Positions 15,417-23,350 of a stretch of 58,633 nucleotides of DNA are shown here, piece by piece. The notes beneath the pieces were generated by a model. That model was not told where the DNA came from. It searched no databases and saw only the letters and a program-made list of their open reading frames with translations. The DNA lies in contig CALVRA010000007.1 of assembly GCA_944358415.1 (NCBI GenBank), forward strand, positions 1-58,633, in the 5' to 3' direction. Numbering within the stretch: the first letter of the stretch is position 1; each line of letters opens with the position of its first letter. Source of the DNA: an uncultured Bacilli bacterium. GTDB lineage: Bacteria > Bacillota_I > Bacilli_A > RF39 > UBA660. Position numbers and translations under genes: made by a program.

Positions 15417-15698
15417 ATGAAAACATATAAAATAGAAAATAATACCTATGAATTAATAAAAGATTATAAAAATGCCTTTGACTTAGAAGCCATCAAAGAA
15501 AGATATACTGAGTACTTTGAAGATTATGATTATATATTAGGTGACTGGTCTTATGGAAAACTTAGATTAAAAGGATTTTGTAATAAAGAAAATTCAAAAT
15601 TCAAAGAAATAAATAATATAGAAAATATAGACCAATATATAAAAAATAATGGTGCCTACGACTGTAAATATTTCATATTAAAAAAAATAGACAACTAA
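15417..15698 (+). CDS. yutD: YutD-like protein (DUF1027)
   Basis: The start at 15417 has CGGAGGG seven bases upstream; an earlier in-frame ATG at 15378 lies in the end of yunB without a site. The 93 residues show the YutD pattern: YELIKDYKNAFDLEAIKERY, then YDYILGDWSYGKLRLKGF and a C-terminal YDCKYFILKK. The family is small, cytoplasmic, widespread in Bacilli and uncharacterised. It has its own extended -10 promoter and a terminator behind it. Confidence 0.85.
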   Translation: MKTYKIENNTYELIKDYKNAFDLEAIKERYTEYFEDYDYILGDWSYGKLRLKGFCNKENSKFKEINNIENIDQYIKNNGAYDCKYFILKKIDN

Positions 15699-15713
15699 AA
15701 TTGTCTGTTTTTT
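15689..15713 (+). terminator. Terminator of yutD
   Basis: AGACAA pairs with TTGTCT with a 6-base loop, then a T-rich run. Confidence 0.7.
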
Positions 15714-15780
15714 CCATTCAAATTCTCTAGTAAATTTACAAATATTTTGATATAATTAATTAATGATAGGAGGAACATCA

Positions 15781-16879
15781 ATGGAACTAAAAGAAACCAT
15801 CAATACTTATGAAAAACACTTAGATAAATTAAATCAACTATGGAGGTCACTTTGACCCAGAAGAAAAGCAAAATAAAATAAAAAAATTAGAAACAGAAAT
15901 GCTATCCCCAAATTTTTGGGATGACAAAAAACATAGTGAAGAAATTATAAAGGAATTAAATAGTGAAAAAAAAGTCCTAGAAGATGTTAAAAACCTATTA
16001 GAAGAAACTAAAGACTACCTAGAAATGGCTAAAGCTTTAGACAAAGATGACTTAGAAAGCTTAAACTGGCTGGAAGAAGAAAATAATATTTTAACTAAAC
16101 AAATTGACAACATTGAAACAATGATACTTTTAAAAGATGAATATGATAAAAACGATGCCGTCTTAGAAATACACTCAGGAGCTGGTGGAACTGAAGCTTG
16201 TGATTGGGCTAATATGCTCTATAGAATGTATACTAGATATGCCGAAAAGAAAAACTACAAAATAGAAATCATCGACAAAGAAGACGGACTAGAAGCCGGA
16301 ATAAAAAGTATAACAATCATTGTTAAAGGATTATATGCCTATGGATATTTAAAAAACGAAAAAGGTATCCATAGATTAGTCAGAATATCTCCTTTTGACT
16401 CAGGCGCTAGAAGACATACCTCATTTGCCTCAGTATCAGTAACTCCTGTCATTGATGATACTGTAAAAGTCGATATTAACGAAAAAGACTTAAAAATAGA
16501 TGTTTTCCATAGTTCAGGAGCTGGTGGACAAAGTGTAAACACAACAGATAGTGCCGTAAGAATAACCCATCTTCCAACCGGTATCGTAGTAACATGCCAA
16601 AACGAAAGAAGTCAAGTTCAAAACAAAGCTAAAGCCATGCAAATACTAAAAAGTAAACTGTATGAAATCGAAGAAGAAAATAAAAGACAAGAACTACAAA
16701 ACCTCAAAGGTGAGCAAAAAGACATAAACTTTGGCTCTCAAATTAGAAGTTATGTTATGCATCCATACTCCTTAGTCAAAGATCATAGGACAAACTGTGA
16801 AGAAACAAACGTTGCTAAAGTTATGGATGGTGACTTAGATAAATTCATAAACGCTAATTTAAGGAGGAATGCTGGATGA
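15781..16879 (+). CDS. prfB: Peptide chain release factor 2, with programmed +1 frameshift
   Basis: RF2 reads UGA and UAA stops. The gene starts at 15781 (AGGAGGAACATCA before ATG) and runs in frame to CTT TGA at 15850-15855. An SD-like GGAGG stands just before this shift site. Skipping one base at 15853 joins it to the long frame (DPEEKQNKI, then METEMLSPNFWDD onward). This is the known autoregulatory shift: low RF2 lets the ribosome slip. The main part contains the RF2 discriminator SPF (RISPFDSGARRHTS) and the catalytic GAGGQSVN. It shows that TGA is a true stop here. The last four bases overlap yitT. Confidence 0.95.
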
Positions 16880-17763
16880 TATTTGCTAAAAAAAAGCAAA
16901 TAGATACTTCTAATCTATTAAAAGAAATAACCAGTAGTAAAAAATTAAAACGTTATGTCATGTTTTTTATCGGTGTTTTACTTTCCGCTGCTGCCTTTAA
17001 TATTTTCTTAAAACCATGTAACCTAATCTTTGGCTTAAGTGGCCTTTCAATCATTACTGAAAAAATATTCAAAATAGATCCATCATTAATAATTCTATTA
17101 GGAAACATTATTCTATTAATCGCAAGCTTTGTATTTTTAGGCACCGAAAAAACCAAACCAACTATCATCGGCTCAATATTATACCCATTATTAATCAAAG
17201 CCACAGAGTTTTTACCAAACTATATTGATTTGGGCGATACTGAAATGATTGTCAGTGCCCTTTGTGGCGCACTTATAAGTGGTATCGGAACAGGCTTAGT
17301 TTTCAAAAATAACTTTACAACTGGCGGAACTGATGTTTTAAAACAAATACTTTCTCATTATGGTAAAATGCCATATAGTAAAGCAAATATCTACTCTGAA
17401 GGCTTAATAATGTTTGCCGGTGGTATCTTCTTTGGTTGGCAATCATTCATATATTCAATCATAACCTTGTATTCATCAGGTATTATCAGTGATAGAGTTA
17501 TACTAGGTATCTCAGAATATAAAACCCTAGAAATTATAACCACCGAAGAAGAAGCAATCAAAAAATTCATCATGGAAAGCTTAAACCATGGTGTTACTAA
17601 AATTGAAGCTGAAGGCGGATATACAAATAAAAAGAAAACAGTTTTGCTATGTGCTCTTCCAACAAGAGAATATTTTATAGCTACTGAAGCTATAAAAAAA
17701 ATAGATAAAGAAGCCTTTGTCATTGTTATTGACACCTATGAAATAATGGGACATAAATCATAA
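16876..17763 (+). CDS. YitT family membrane protein
   Basis: This 295-residue protein has five or six membrane segments in the first 200 residues, with the family stretches FGLSGLSII and NFTTGGTDVLKQIL. A C-terminal cytoplasmic DUF2179 domain follows (TTEEEAIKKFIMESLNHGVTK, then VLLCALPTREYF). The function of the family is not established. It starts inside the prfB stop (ATGA overlap) and is followed by ftsE after 20 bases, so prfB-yitT-ftsE-ftsX probably form one operon. Confidence 0.9.
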   Translation: MIFAKKKQIDTSNLLKEITSSKKLKRYVMFFIGVLLSAAAFNIFLKPCNLIFGLSGLSIITEKIFKIDPSLIILLGNIILLIASFVFLGTEKTKPTIIGSILYPLLIKATEFLPNYIDLGDTEMIVSALCGALISGIGTGLVFKNNFTTGGTDVLKQILSHYGKMPYSKANIYSEGLIMFAGGIFFGWQSFIYSIITLYSSGIISDRVILGISEYKTLEIITTEEEAIKKFIMESLNHGVTKIEAEGGYTNKKKTVLLCALPTREYFIATEAIKKIDKEAFVIVIDTYEIMGHKS

Positions 17764-17783
17764 AAAGAAAGAAGTGAAAACTT

Positions 17784-18479
17784 ATGGATTTAATAAAAAT
17801 GACCAATGTCAAAAAAACATATAAAACTGGCGTCACCGCCATTCAAAATTTAAATCTAACCATATCAAAAGGCGATTTTGTTTTTATCATCGGTTCAACC
17901 GGATGTGGAAAATCAACCCTAATCAAAATGCTATATAGAGAAGAAAAACCAACATCTGGACAAATAATAGTCGGCGGCATTGACGTTGGTAAACTAAGAA
18001 ACGGTAAAGTATATAAAATAAGAAGAAAAATAGGCGTCGTTTTCCAAGACTTTAAATTACTTCCAAAATCAACAGTTTATGAAAACGTTGCCTTTGCCCT
18101 AGAAATATTTGGCCTTCCCAAAGAGGAAATCCATGCCAAAGTCTTAAAAGTCTTAGAATTAGTTGGACTAAAAAATAAAGTCAAAAACTATCCATCACAG
18201 TTATCAGGTGGAGAGCAACAACGTGTCGCCATCGCAAGAGCCATTGTCAATGGACCAAAACTTTTAATTTGTGATGAACCAACTGGAAACCTAGACCCAA
18301 CCACTGGTATGGAAATAATGGAAGTCTTAGAAGAAATCAATAAATTAGGAACCACAATTATCATGGTTACTCATGATATAAATATCGTCAAAAAAATGAA
18401 TAAAAGAGTTATCGTTTTAGATTCAGGTAGAGTACTAAAAGATTATGAGAAAGGAACATACAGTAATGAAAACATTTAG
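17784..18479 (+). CDS. ftsE: Cell division ATP-binding protein FtsE
   Basis: This 231-residue ABC ATPase drives FtsX conformational changes that activate peptidoglycan hydrolases at the division site or side wall. Walker A is GSTGCGKST (residues 37-45). The Q-loop is VFQDFKLLP, the signature LSGGEQQRVAIARAI and Walker B LLICDEPTGNLD. Length and FtsX partner directly downstream (14-bp overlap) fit FtsE and not a generic transporter. Confidence 0.95.
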   Translation: MDLIKMTNVKKTYKTGVTAIQNLNLTISKGDFVFIIGSTGCGKSTLIKMLYREEKPTSGQIIVGGIDVGKLRNGKVYKIRRKIGVVFQDFKLLPKSTVYENVAFALEIFGLPKEEIHAKVLKVLELVGLKNKVKNYPSQLSGGEQQRVAIARAIVNGPKLLICDEPTGNLDPTTGMEIMEVLEEINKLGTTIIMVTHDINIVKKMNKRVIVLDSGRVLKDYEKGTYSNENI

Positions 18480-19365
18480 AATTATCGGAAGAAACTTTAG
18501 AGATGCCTTTAAAGGTGTATTTAGAAACTTTTCACTCTCATTTGCCTCAATCTCTTGTATAACTATAACTCTAATCGTTGTTGCCGTATCAATGGTTCTT
18601 TCAAATAATGTTGATAACTTCACAAAACTAGTTGAAAGAGACGTTACCATTGTCGCTTTCATCAATAATGATGCCAAAGATGAAAAAATTGACGAAATAA
18701 AAGATGAAATAAGCATCATAGATAACGTTGATACTTACGAATTCAGATCAAAACAAAATATTACTAAAGAAATGCGTGAGTCATCAGACGTCTTTGATAG
18801 TATTATGAAAAATTGGACCGATGAAGAAAATCCAATTCAAAATACATTCCAAGTAAAAGTTAAAGATATTGAAAAAATTAAAAATACCGCTAATCAAATT
18901 GAAAAAATAGATGGTATAACCTTAGTTAAATATGGTGAAGGCATGGTTGAACAACTAATTCAAACATTTGACTTTGTCCATAAAATATGCTTAGGTGCCG
19001 TAGTAGCCCTAATCTTAGTTACTGCCTTCTTAATTTCTAACACAATTAAAATCACTATTAATTCAAGACAAAGAGAAATTGGTATTATGAGATTAATTGG
19101 TGCCTCTAACTTAAATATCAGAATTCCATTCATCATCGAAGGATTATTACTTGGTGCCTTAGGCTCTATCATTCCAATATTAACAACAATCTATGGTTAT
19201 AATGCCCTATATAGAAACTTTGACGGTCATCTATTCTCGCCATTCATTAAACTAATTGAACCAGTCCCATTCGTCTACACAACATCATTAATATTATTAG
19301 GAATCGGTATTGCCGTTGGTATGTTTGGCTCATGGAGAGCTGTTAAAAAATATTTGAAAATATAA
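18466..19365 (+). CDS. ftsX: Cell division protein FtsX
   Basis: The start at 18466 (MKTFRIIGRNFRDAFKG) is chosen because AAAGGAAC lies in front; an earlier ATG at 18445 has no site. The 299 residues give a cytoplasmic N-terminus and membrane helix (residues 20-43), an outside domain with the DVTIVAFIN strand, and three C-terminal helices with REIGIMRLIGASNLNIR. It is the permease-like partner of FtsE. A clear terminator overlaps the stop codon. Confidence 0.95.
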   Translation: MKTFRIIGRNFRDAFKGVFRNFSLSFASISCITITLIVVAVSMVLSNNVDNFTKLVERDVTIVAFINNDAKDEKIDEIKDEISIIDNVDTYEFRSKQNITKEMRESSDVFDSIMKNWTDEENPIQNTFQVKVKDIEKIKNTANQIEKIDGITLVKYGEGMVEQLIQTFDFVHKICLGAVVALILVTAFLISNTIKITINSRQREIGIMRLIGASNLNIRIPFIIEGLLLGALGSIIPILTTIYGYNALYRNFDGHLFSPFIKLIEPVPFVYTTSLILLGIGIAVGMFGSWRAVKKYLKI

Positions 19366-19388
19366 CTCTGATTAATTTCAGAGTTTTT
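19364..19388 (+). terminator. Terminator of the prfB-ftsX operon
   Basis: AACTCTGA pairs with TCAGAGTT with a 6-base loop, then TTT. Confidence 0.8.
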
Positions 19389-19441
19389 AAATATCAAAAA
19401 AAGTTAAAATATTGCCTAGATTTAAATAATTTAGCAAATTT

Positions 19442-19481
19442 ACTTCCCTTTTATCTTGTATATTAGATTTAGAAGGGAGGT
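19442..19481 (+). promoter_or_regulatory. Inverted repeat spanning the promoter and RBS of the acetate-kinase homologue
   Basis: ACTTCCCTT (19442-19450) faces AAGGGAGGT (19473-19481) with one mismatch. The space between contains the -10-like TATATT. The right arm is the ribosome site. A similar mirror surrounds the promoter of the regulator at 22705. Confidence 0.5.
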
Positions 19482-19486
19482 TATAT

Positions 19487-20674
19487 ATGAAACTATTGGT
19501 TCTAAATATTGGAAGTACATCATTTAGATTTAGTATTTTTGATATGGAACAATTAAATTTATTAGCATCTGGTAAATTGGAAAATTTAGGCTCACAAGAT
19601 AGTTATTGTATCTATGAAAAATCATCAAAAAAAATAAAATTTAAATATAATATTAAAAATGTGCATGAAGCAATAGATTTAATGAACAAGTTACTTTTAA
19701 ATAATAGTGTAGGTATTATAAACTCGATTAGTGAAATAAATGCAATTGGACATAGAGTAATACATGGTGGTGAAATTTTTTCAGATAGTACAATCGTAAA
19801 TAATAAAACAGAAAATAGTATTGAAAAATTAATTCCATTAATGCCGCTTCATGGGCCAAATATTCTTGAAACAATTAAATTATGTAAAACATCATTTAAA
19901 AATGCAATTAATATAGCAGTCTTTGATACATCATTCCATAAAACAATACCTAAAGAAAATTATCTATACGCAATTCCAACATTATATTATCAAAAATACG
20001 GAATTAGAAAATATGGGGCTCATGGAATATCATATAGTTCTGTTTTAAAAAGATATTCTAACATTATACAAAAAAAACAAGAAGAAGTTAATACTATTAT
20101 TTGCCATCTTGGTGGTGGGTGTTCAATGTGTAATATAAAAAATGGAAAAAGCTTTGATACCACCATGGGATTTACACCTCTTGCTGGATTAATAATGGCA
20201 ACTAGATCTGGTAGTATAGACCCTAGTATAGTTACATATTTGATAAAAAATTGTAATATGACAGTTGAAGAAATAGAACAAATGTTAAATCAAAAAAGTG
20301 GATACTATGGAATAGCAAAAGAAAAGGATGCAAAAAAAATTGTTGAGGAAAGTATCAGTGGTAATCAAAATGCAATTTTATTAAGAAAAATGTTAAATAT
20401 AGATTTCAAAAAAAACTTATTAAGTATGATGGCTGTAAATAGACCAGAATCTATAATTTTAACAGGAGGAATGGGGACAAAAAATAAAGAACAACGAGAA
20501 ATGTTTTTAGATGATTTAAAGCAATTTAATATAATTATAGATAAAGAAAAAAATAATAAAATCTTCGATTCTGAAGCAATTATTAGTACCGAAGAAAGTT
20601 TGCCAATATATGTAATTCCTGATAATGAAGAAAAGGAAATTGCATCAGAATGTATAAAGGTATTAAGAAGGTGA
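19487..20674 (+). CDS. Acetate kinase family protein
   Basis: This 395-residue ASKHA-fold acyl kinase matches AckA in length and motifs: NIGSTSFRF at the phosphate loop, GHRVIHGGE, MPLHGPNIL (usually PLHNP), VFDTSFHKTIP, RKYGAHGIS (usually RYGFHGTSH), HLGGGCS and MATRSGSIDPS. Acetate kinase makes ATP from acetyl phosphate. The altered active-site stretches and the setting, as first gene of a cluster of sugar- and PRPP-type enzymes, leave room for another small acid or sugar-derived substrate. A PduL phosphotransacylase at 34.7 kb could be its partner in acetate formation. Codons are more A/T-ending than in the neighbouring core genes. Confidence 0.85.
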   Translation: MKLLVLNIGSTSFRFSIFDMEQLNLLASGKLENLGSQDSYCIYEKSSKKIKFKYNIKNVHEAIDLMNKLLLNNSVGIINSISEINAIGHRVIHGGEIFSDSTIVNNKTENSIEKLIPLMPLHGPNILETIKLCKTSFKNAINIAVFDTSFHKTIPKENYLYAIPTLYYQKYGIRKYGAHGISYSSVLKRYSNIIQKKQEEVNTIICHLGGGCSMCNIKNGKSFDTTMGFTPLAGLIMATRSGSIDPSIVTYLIKNCNMTVEEIEQMLNQKSGYYGIAKEKDAKKIVEESISGNQNAILLRKMLNIDFKKNLLSMMAVNRPESIILTGGMGTKNKEQREMFLDDLKQFNIIIDKEKNNKIFDSEAIISTEESLPIYVIPDNEEKEIASECIKVLRR

Positions 20675-20678
20675 TTTC

Positions 20679-22124
20679 ATGGATATAAATGTTGCTTTAA
20701 TCGGACTAGGTCCACACGCCAAAAGAATTTATTTAAAATATTTAAAAGAACATAATTTAAATTTTAAATTATTAGTAGAACTAAAAAGTAAAAAGAATGT
20801 TACAATGCAATACCTTGAAAGTGCAGGATTTGAAAATGTGACTATTTGGACATTGCCAGATGAATGTGCTGATTTAACAGAATTACCATTACGTTATGAA
20901 AAAGAATTAGAATTGTTATGTAAGAAAAATAATATTACACATATCATTTCATCAACAGAACCCAAAGGACATAATATGTATTTAGCTTTTGCACTGAAGC
21001 ATAATATTAATATTTTAAGTGATAAACCAATAACCGTAATAAAAGGAATGGACAAATTACAAAATATTGAAACTATCAGAAATCAATATTACCAATTATT
21101 AAAAATGCATCAAGAAAATTCTTGTAAATGCAAAATCATGTGTCAAAGACTATACCATAGAGGATATAGATATGTAAAACAAATTTTAAAAGAAGTTGTC
21201 TCAAAATATAATATTCCAATCACATATATTGATATATATCATTGTGATGGTAACTGGGAAATGCCCCATGATTTAAATAAAGAAAACCATCCTTACAAAT
21301 ATGGATATGGAAAATTATATCATAGTGGATTTCATTTTATCGATTTATTAAGTGAATTATTAAAAATAAATAATTTGACAGATACCAGTAAAAAAATTGT
21401 AAGTGGGAAAATTTATGGAAACATTTTTACACCAAATGATGAACGTGAAGTCTTTAATAAAAATGATTTTTTCAATATTTTTCCAGAAAGTAAAAATATA
21501 AATATATATAAGAATTTAGATAAAATAAACTTTGATAATTATGGTGAAAAAAATTTTTATGGACAGTTAAATTTTTATAATAGACATAATGCATTAATAA
21601 CAACTGCTAATCTAAATTTATTACACTATGGTTTTTCCAGAAGAGGATGGTTTGAGTCAAGGGATTATTATAAAAAAAATGGACGAGTAAGACATGAAAG
21701 AGTCACAATAAATGTAGGCCCACTCCTTACCATTCAAATACAAAGTTATCAGTCAAAAGAAATAAAAGATAGAACAAATTCCAAAGTAGAAACAGAGCCA
21801 GGCGGACTAGAACATTTTGATATAGACATATATAGAAATGTAGATATAATAGGGGGCCAAGTCCATGAAAAAATAAAATTAAAAGATTTATATGACAAAG
21901 ATATTCAAAATGATAATTTTATCGGATATAATGAAAAAAGTAGAGAAGAATTTCTTAATCATTATTTCTACGAAAACGATGATATTGGAAATCTAGAAAA
22001 TGAACAATTAGCACTAGAAATATTATATAGTTGTTCTAAAATAGTTTATAACAAATACAATAATTTAGAAAAAATTGAAATGATTAAAATACCAAAGGAG
22101 GGAGAAGAAAATGAATTGTATTAA
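20679..22124 (+). CDS. Gfo/Idh/MocA-like oxidoreductase
   Basis: This 481-residue protein starts four bases after the kinase. The N-terminus is a dinucleotide fold (VALIGLGPHAKRIYLKYLK). The family's conserved lysine appears in ILSDKPITV (about residues 112-120). The large second part (YHCDGNWEMPHD, GYGKLYHSGFHFIDLLSELL) is the substrate domain and is longer than usual. NAD(P)-dependent oxidation or reduction of a sugar or sugar acid is likely; the substrate is unknown. The last 14 bases overlap the Nudix gene. Confidence 0.8.
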   Translation: MDINVALIGLGPHAKRIYLKYLKEHNLNFKLLVELKSKKNVTMQYLESAGFENVTIWTLPDECADLTELPLRYEKELELLCKKNNITHIISSTEPKGHNMYLAFALKHNINILSDKPITVIKGMDKLQNIETIRNQYYQLLKMHQENSCKCKIMCQRLYHRGYRYVKQILKEVVSKYNIPITYIDIYHCDGNWEMPHDLNKENHPYKYGYGKLYHSGFHFIDLLSELLKINNLTDTSKKIVSGKIYGNIFTPNDEREVFNKNDFFNIFPESKNINIYKNLDKINFDNYGEKNFYGQLNFYNRHNALITTANLNLLHYGFSRRGWFESRDYYKKNGRVRHERVTINVGPLLTIQIQSYQSKEIKDRTNSKVETEPGGLEHFDIDIYRNVDIIGGQVHEKIKLKDLYDKDIQNDNFIGYNEKSREEFLNHYFYENDDIGNLENEQLALEILYSCSKIVYNKYNNLEKIEMIKIPKEGEENELY

Positions 22125-22641
22125 AATAGTAAAGGATGAAGATTTTGGACTTAAAAGTGTAAAATTTAATAATCCCAAAAAAAGAAAAGGTGCGAGAGGA
22201 ATTGTAAAAAGAAACGACGGTAAAATCGCAATATTATATAAAAGCAATATGAATGAATATAAATTGCCAGGAGGTGGTATCGATAATAATGAAGAACCAA
22301 CAAATGCATTTAAACGTGAAGTTTTAGAAGAAACAGGATGCATAATAACAATAGAAAAAGAATTAGGAACAATTGTGGAAAATAAAACGCATGATAATTT
22401 TACTCAAACATCATATGTGTATGTAGGCGGTGTTATAGAAGATAAAAAAGAGTTAAACTTAACAGAAAGAGAAAAAGAAGAAGGCGCCAAACTAATTTGG
22501 GTTATGCCGAGTAAAGCTCTTGAATTAATACAAAAATCCATGGATAATATAAAAGAATCAAAATATGAAAATATTTATCACAGTAAATTTATTATTTTAA
22601 GAGATAAAACAATTTTAGAATATTATCTAAAAAACAAATAA
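22111..22641 (+). CDS. Nudix hydrolase
   Basis: This 176-residue protein carries a full Nudix box, GGGIDNNEEPTNAFKREVLE and then ETG (residues 52-74, G-x5-E-x7-REVLEETG). It hydrolyses a nucleoside diphosphate linked to another group. The gene overlaps the oxidoreductase and is led by GGAGGGAGAAG. In this cluster it may act on a nucleotide-sugar or on a phosphoribosyl product made by the HAD-PRTase protein; that link is an inference. Confidence 0.85.
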   Translation: MNCIKIVKDEDFGLKSVKFNNPKKRKGARGIVKRNDGKIAILYKSNMNEYKLPGGGIDNNEEPTNAFKREVLEETGCIITIEKELGTIVENKTHDNFTQTSYVYVGGVIEDKKELNLTEREKEEGAKLIWVMPSKALELIQKSMDNIKESKYENIYHSKFIILRDKTILEYYLKNK

Positions 22642-22652
22642 AGACGAAATAT

Positions 22653-22699
22653 TTCCTCCATGTGTGTTATAATTTAATAAATTATTACATATGGAGGAA
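22653..22699 (+). promoter_or_regulatory. Promoter of the WYL-like regulator inside a perfect inverted repeat
   Basis: TTCCTCCAT (22653-22661) faces ATGGAGGAA (22691-22699), with TATAAT (22668-22673) between. The right arm is the ribosome site. It could be an operator. It would also hide the ribosome site on read-through RNA from the Nudix gene, but not on RNA started at this promoter. Confidence 0.55.
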
Positions 22700-22704
22700 T
22701 TTTT

Positions 22705-23310
22705 ATGAGTAAAATAACAAATTGTTTCTTAATGCTAGAACTATTAAATAGTGGTAGTGTCTACTCTGTAAGTAAATTAAGCACAGAGTTAGGCGTAACG
22801 GAAAGAATGGTTAGATATTATAAGGAACAACTTGAGTTATCAGGATTTCCAATAGAATCATTTAAAGGACCAGGAGGAGGTTATTTTCTAAATAAAAATA
22901 ATTCTATAAATATAAATTATTTCAATAAATATGATTTAGAAATTTTAGATAGAATTAAAGAAGTTATAAGTGATAAAGCAGATGGAGATTTAAAGCAACA
23001 ATATGGATTATTAAACGAAAAATTTCATTCAATTTATAATATAAACAAAGTATTATCAGAATATAAAACATTAAACTTAACCGTACATGAAAATGATGAA
23101 AAACTAAAGGTTCTTAACGATTGCATAAAAAATCAAAAAAAATTATCTATAAGTTATTTGGGTGCAGATGGAGAAATTACTAAAAGAGACATTATTCCAA
23201 TAAGCATGTTTGAATTTGAAAACATTATATATATAACTGCATTTTGTAAATTGCGGGGAGCTATAAGACATTTTTCCTTATCAGAAATAATTGATTATAA
23301 TGTTAAATAA
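22705..23310 (+). CDS. HTH/WYL-like transcriptional regulator
   Basis: This 201-residue protein has a YafY-type winged helix at residues 1-65 (YSVSKLSTELGVTERMVRYY, then GPGGGYFL). The C-terminal ligand domain (about 130-198) has the WYL layout but with IYI in place of WYL and RHFSLSEI at the end. WYL proteins sense nucleic acids or nucleotides and often control defence or nucleotide genes. It has its own promoter and probably also drives the two large genes behind it, 40 bases on. It is the obvious candidate regulator of the 19.5-27.6 kb cluster. Confidence 0.8.
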   Translation: MSKITNCFLMLELLNSGSVYSVSKLSTELGVTERMVRYYKEQLELSGFPIESFKGPGGGYFLNKNNSININYFNKYDLEILDRIKEVISDKADGDLKQQYGLLNEKFHSIYNINKVLSEYKTLNLTVHENDEKLKVLNDCIKNQKKLSISYLGADGEITKRDIIPISMFEFENIIYITAFCKLRGAIRHFSLSEIIDYNVK

Positions 23311-23350
23311 TATATAAAAGACAAAAGGGGTAAAATGTTAGGAGGCACAT

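Noticed and set aside
15899-16879. prfB as a truncated or broken gene
   Set aside because: The in-frame TGA at 15853 with GGAGG and CTTTGAC is the well-known programmed frameshift, so the gene is intact.
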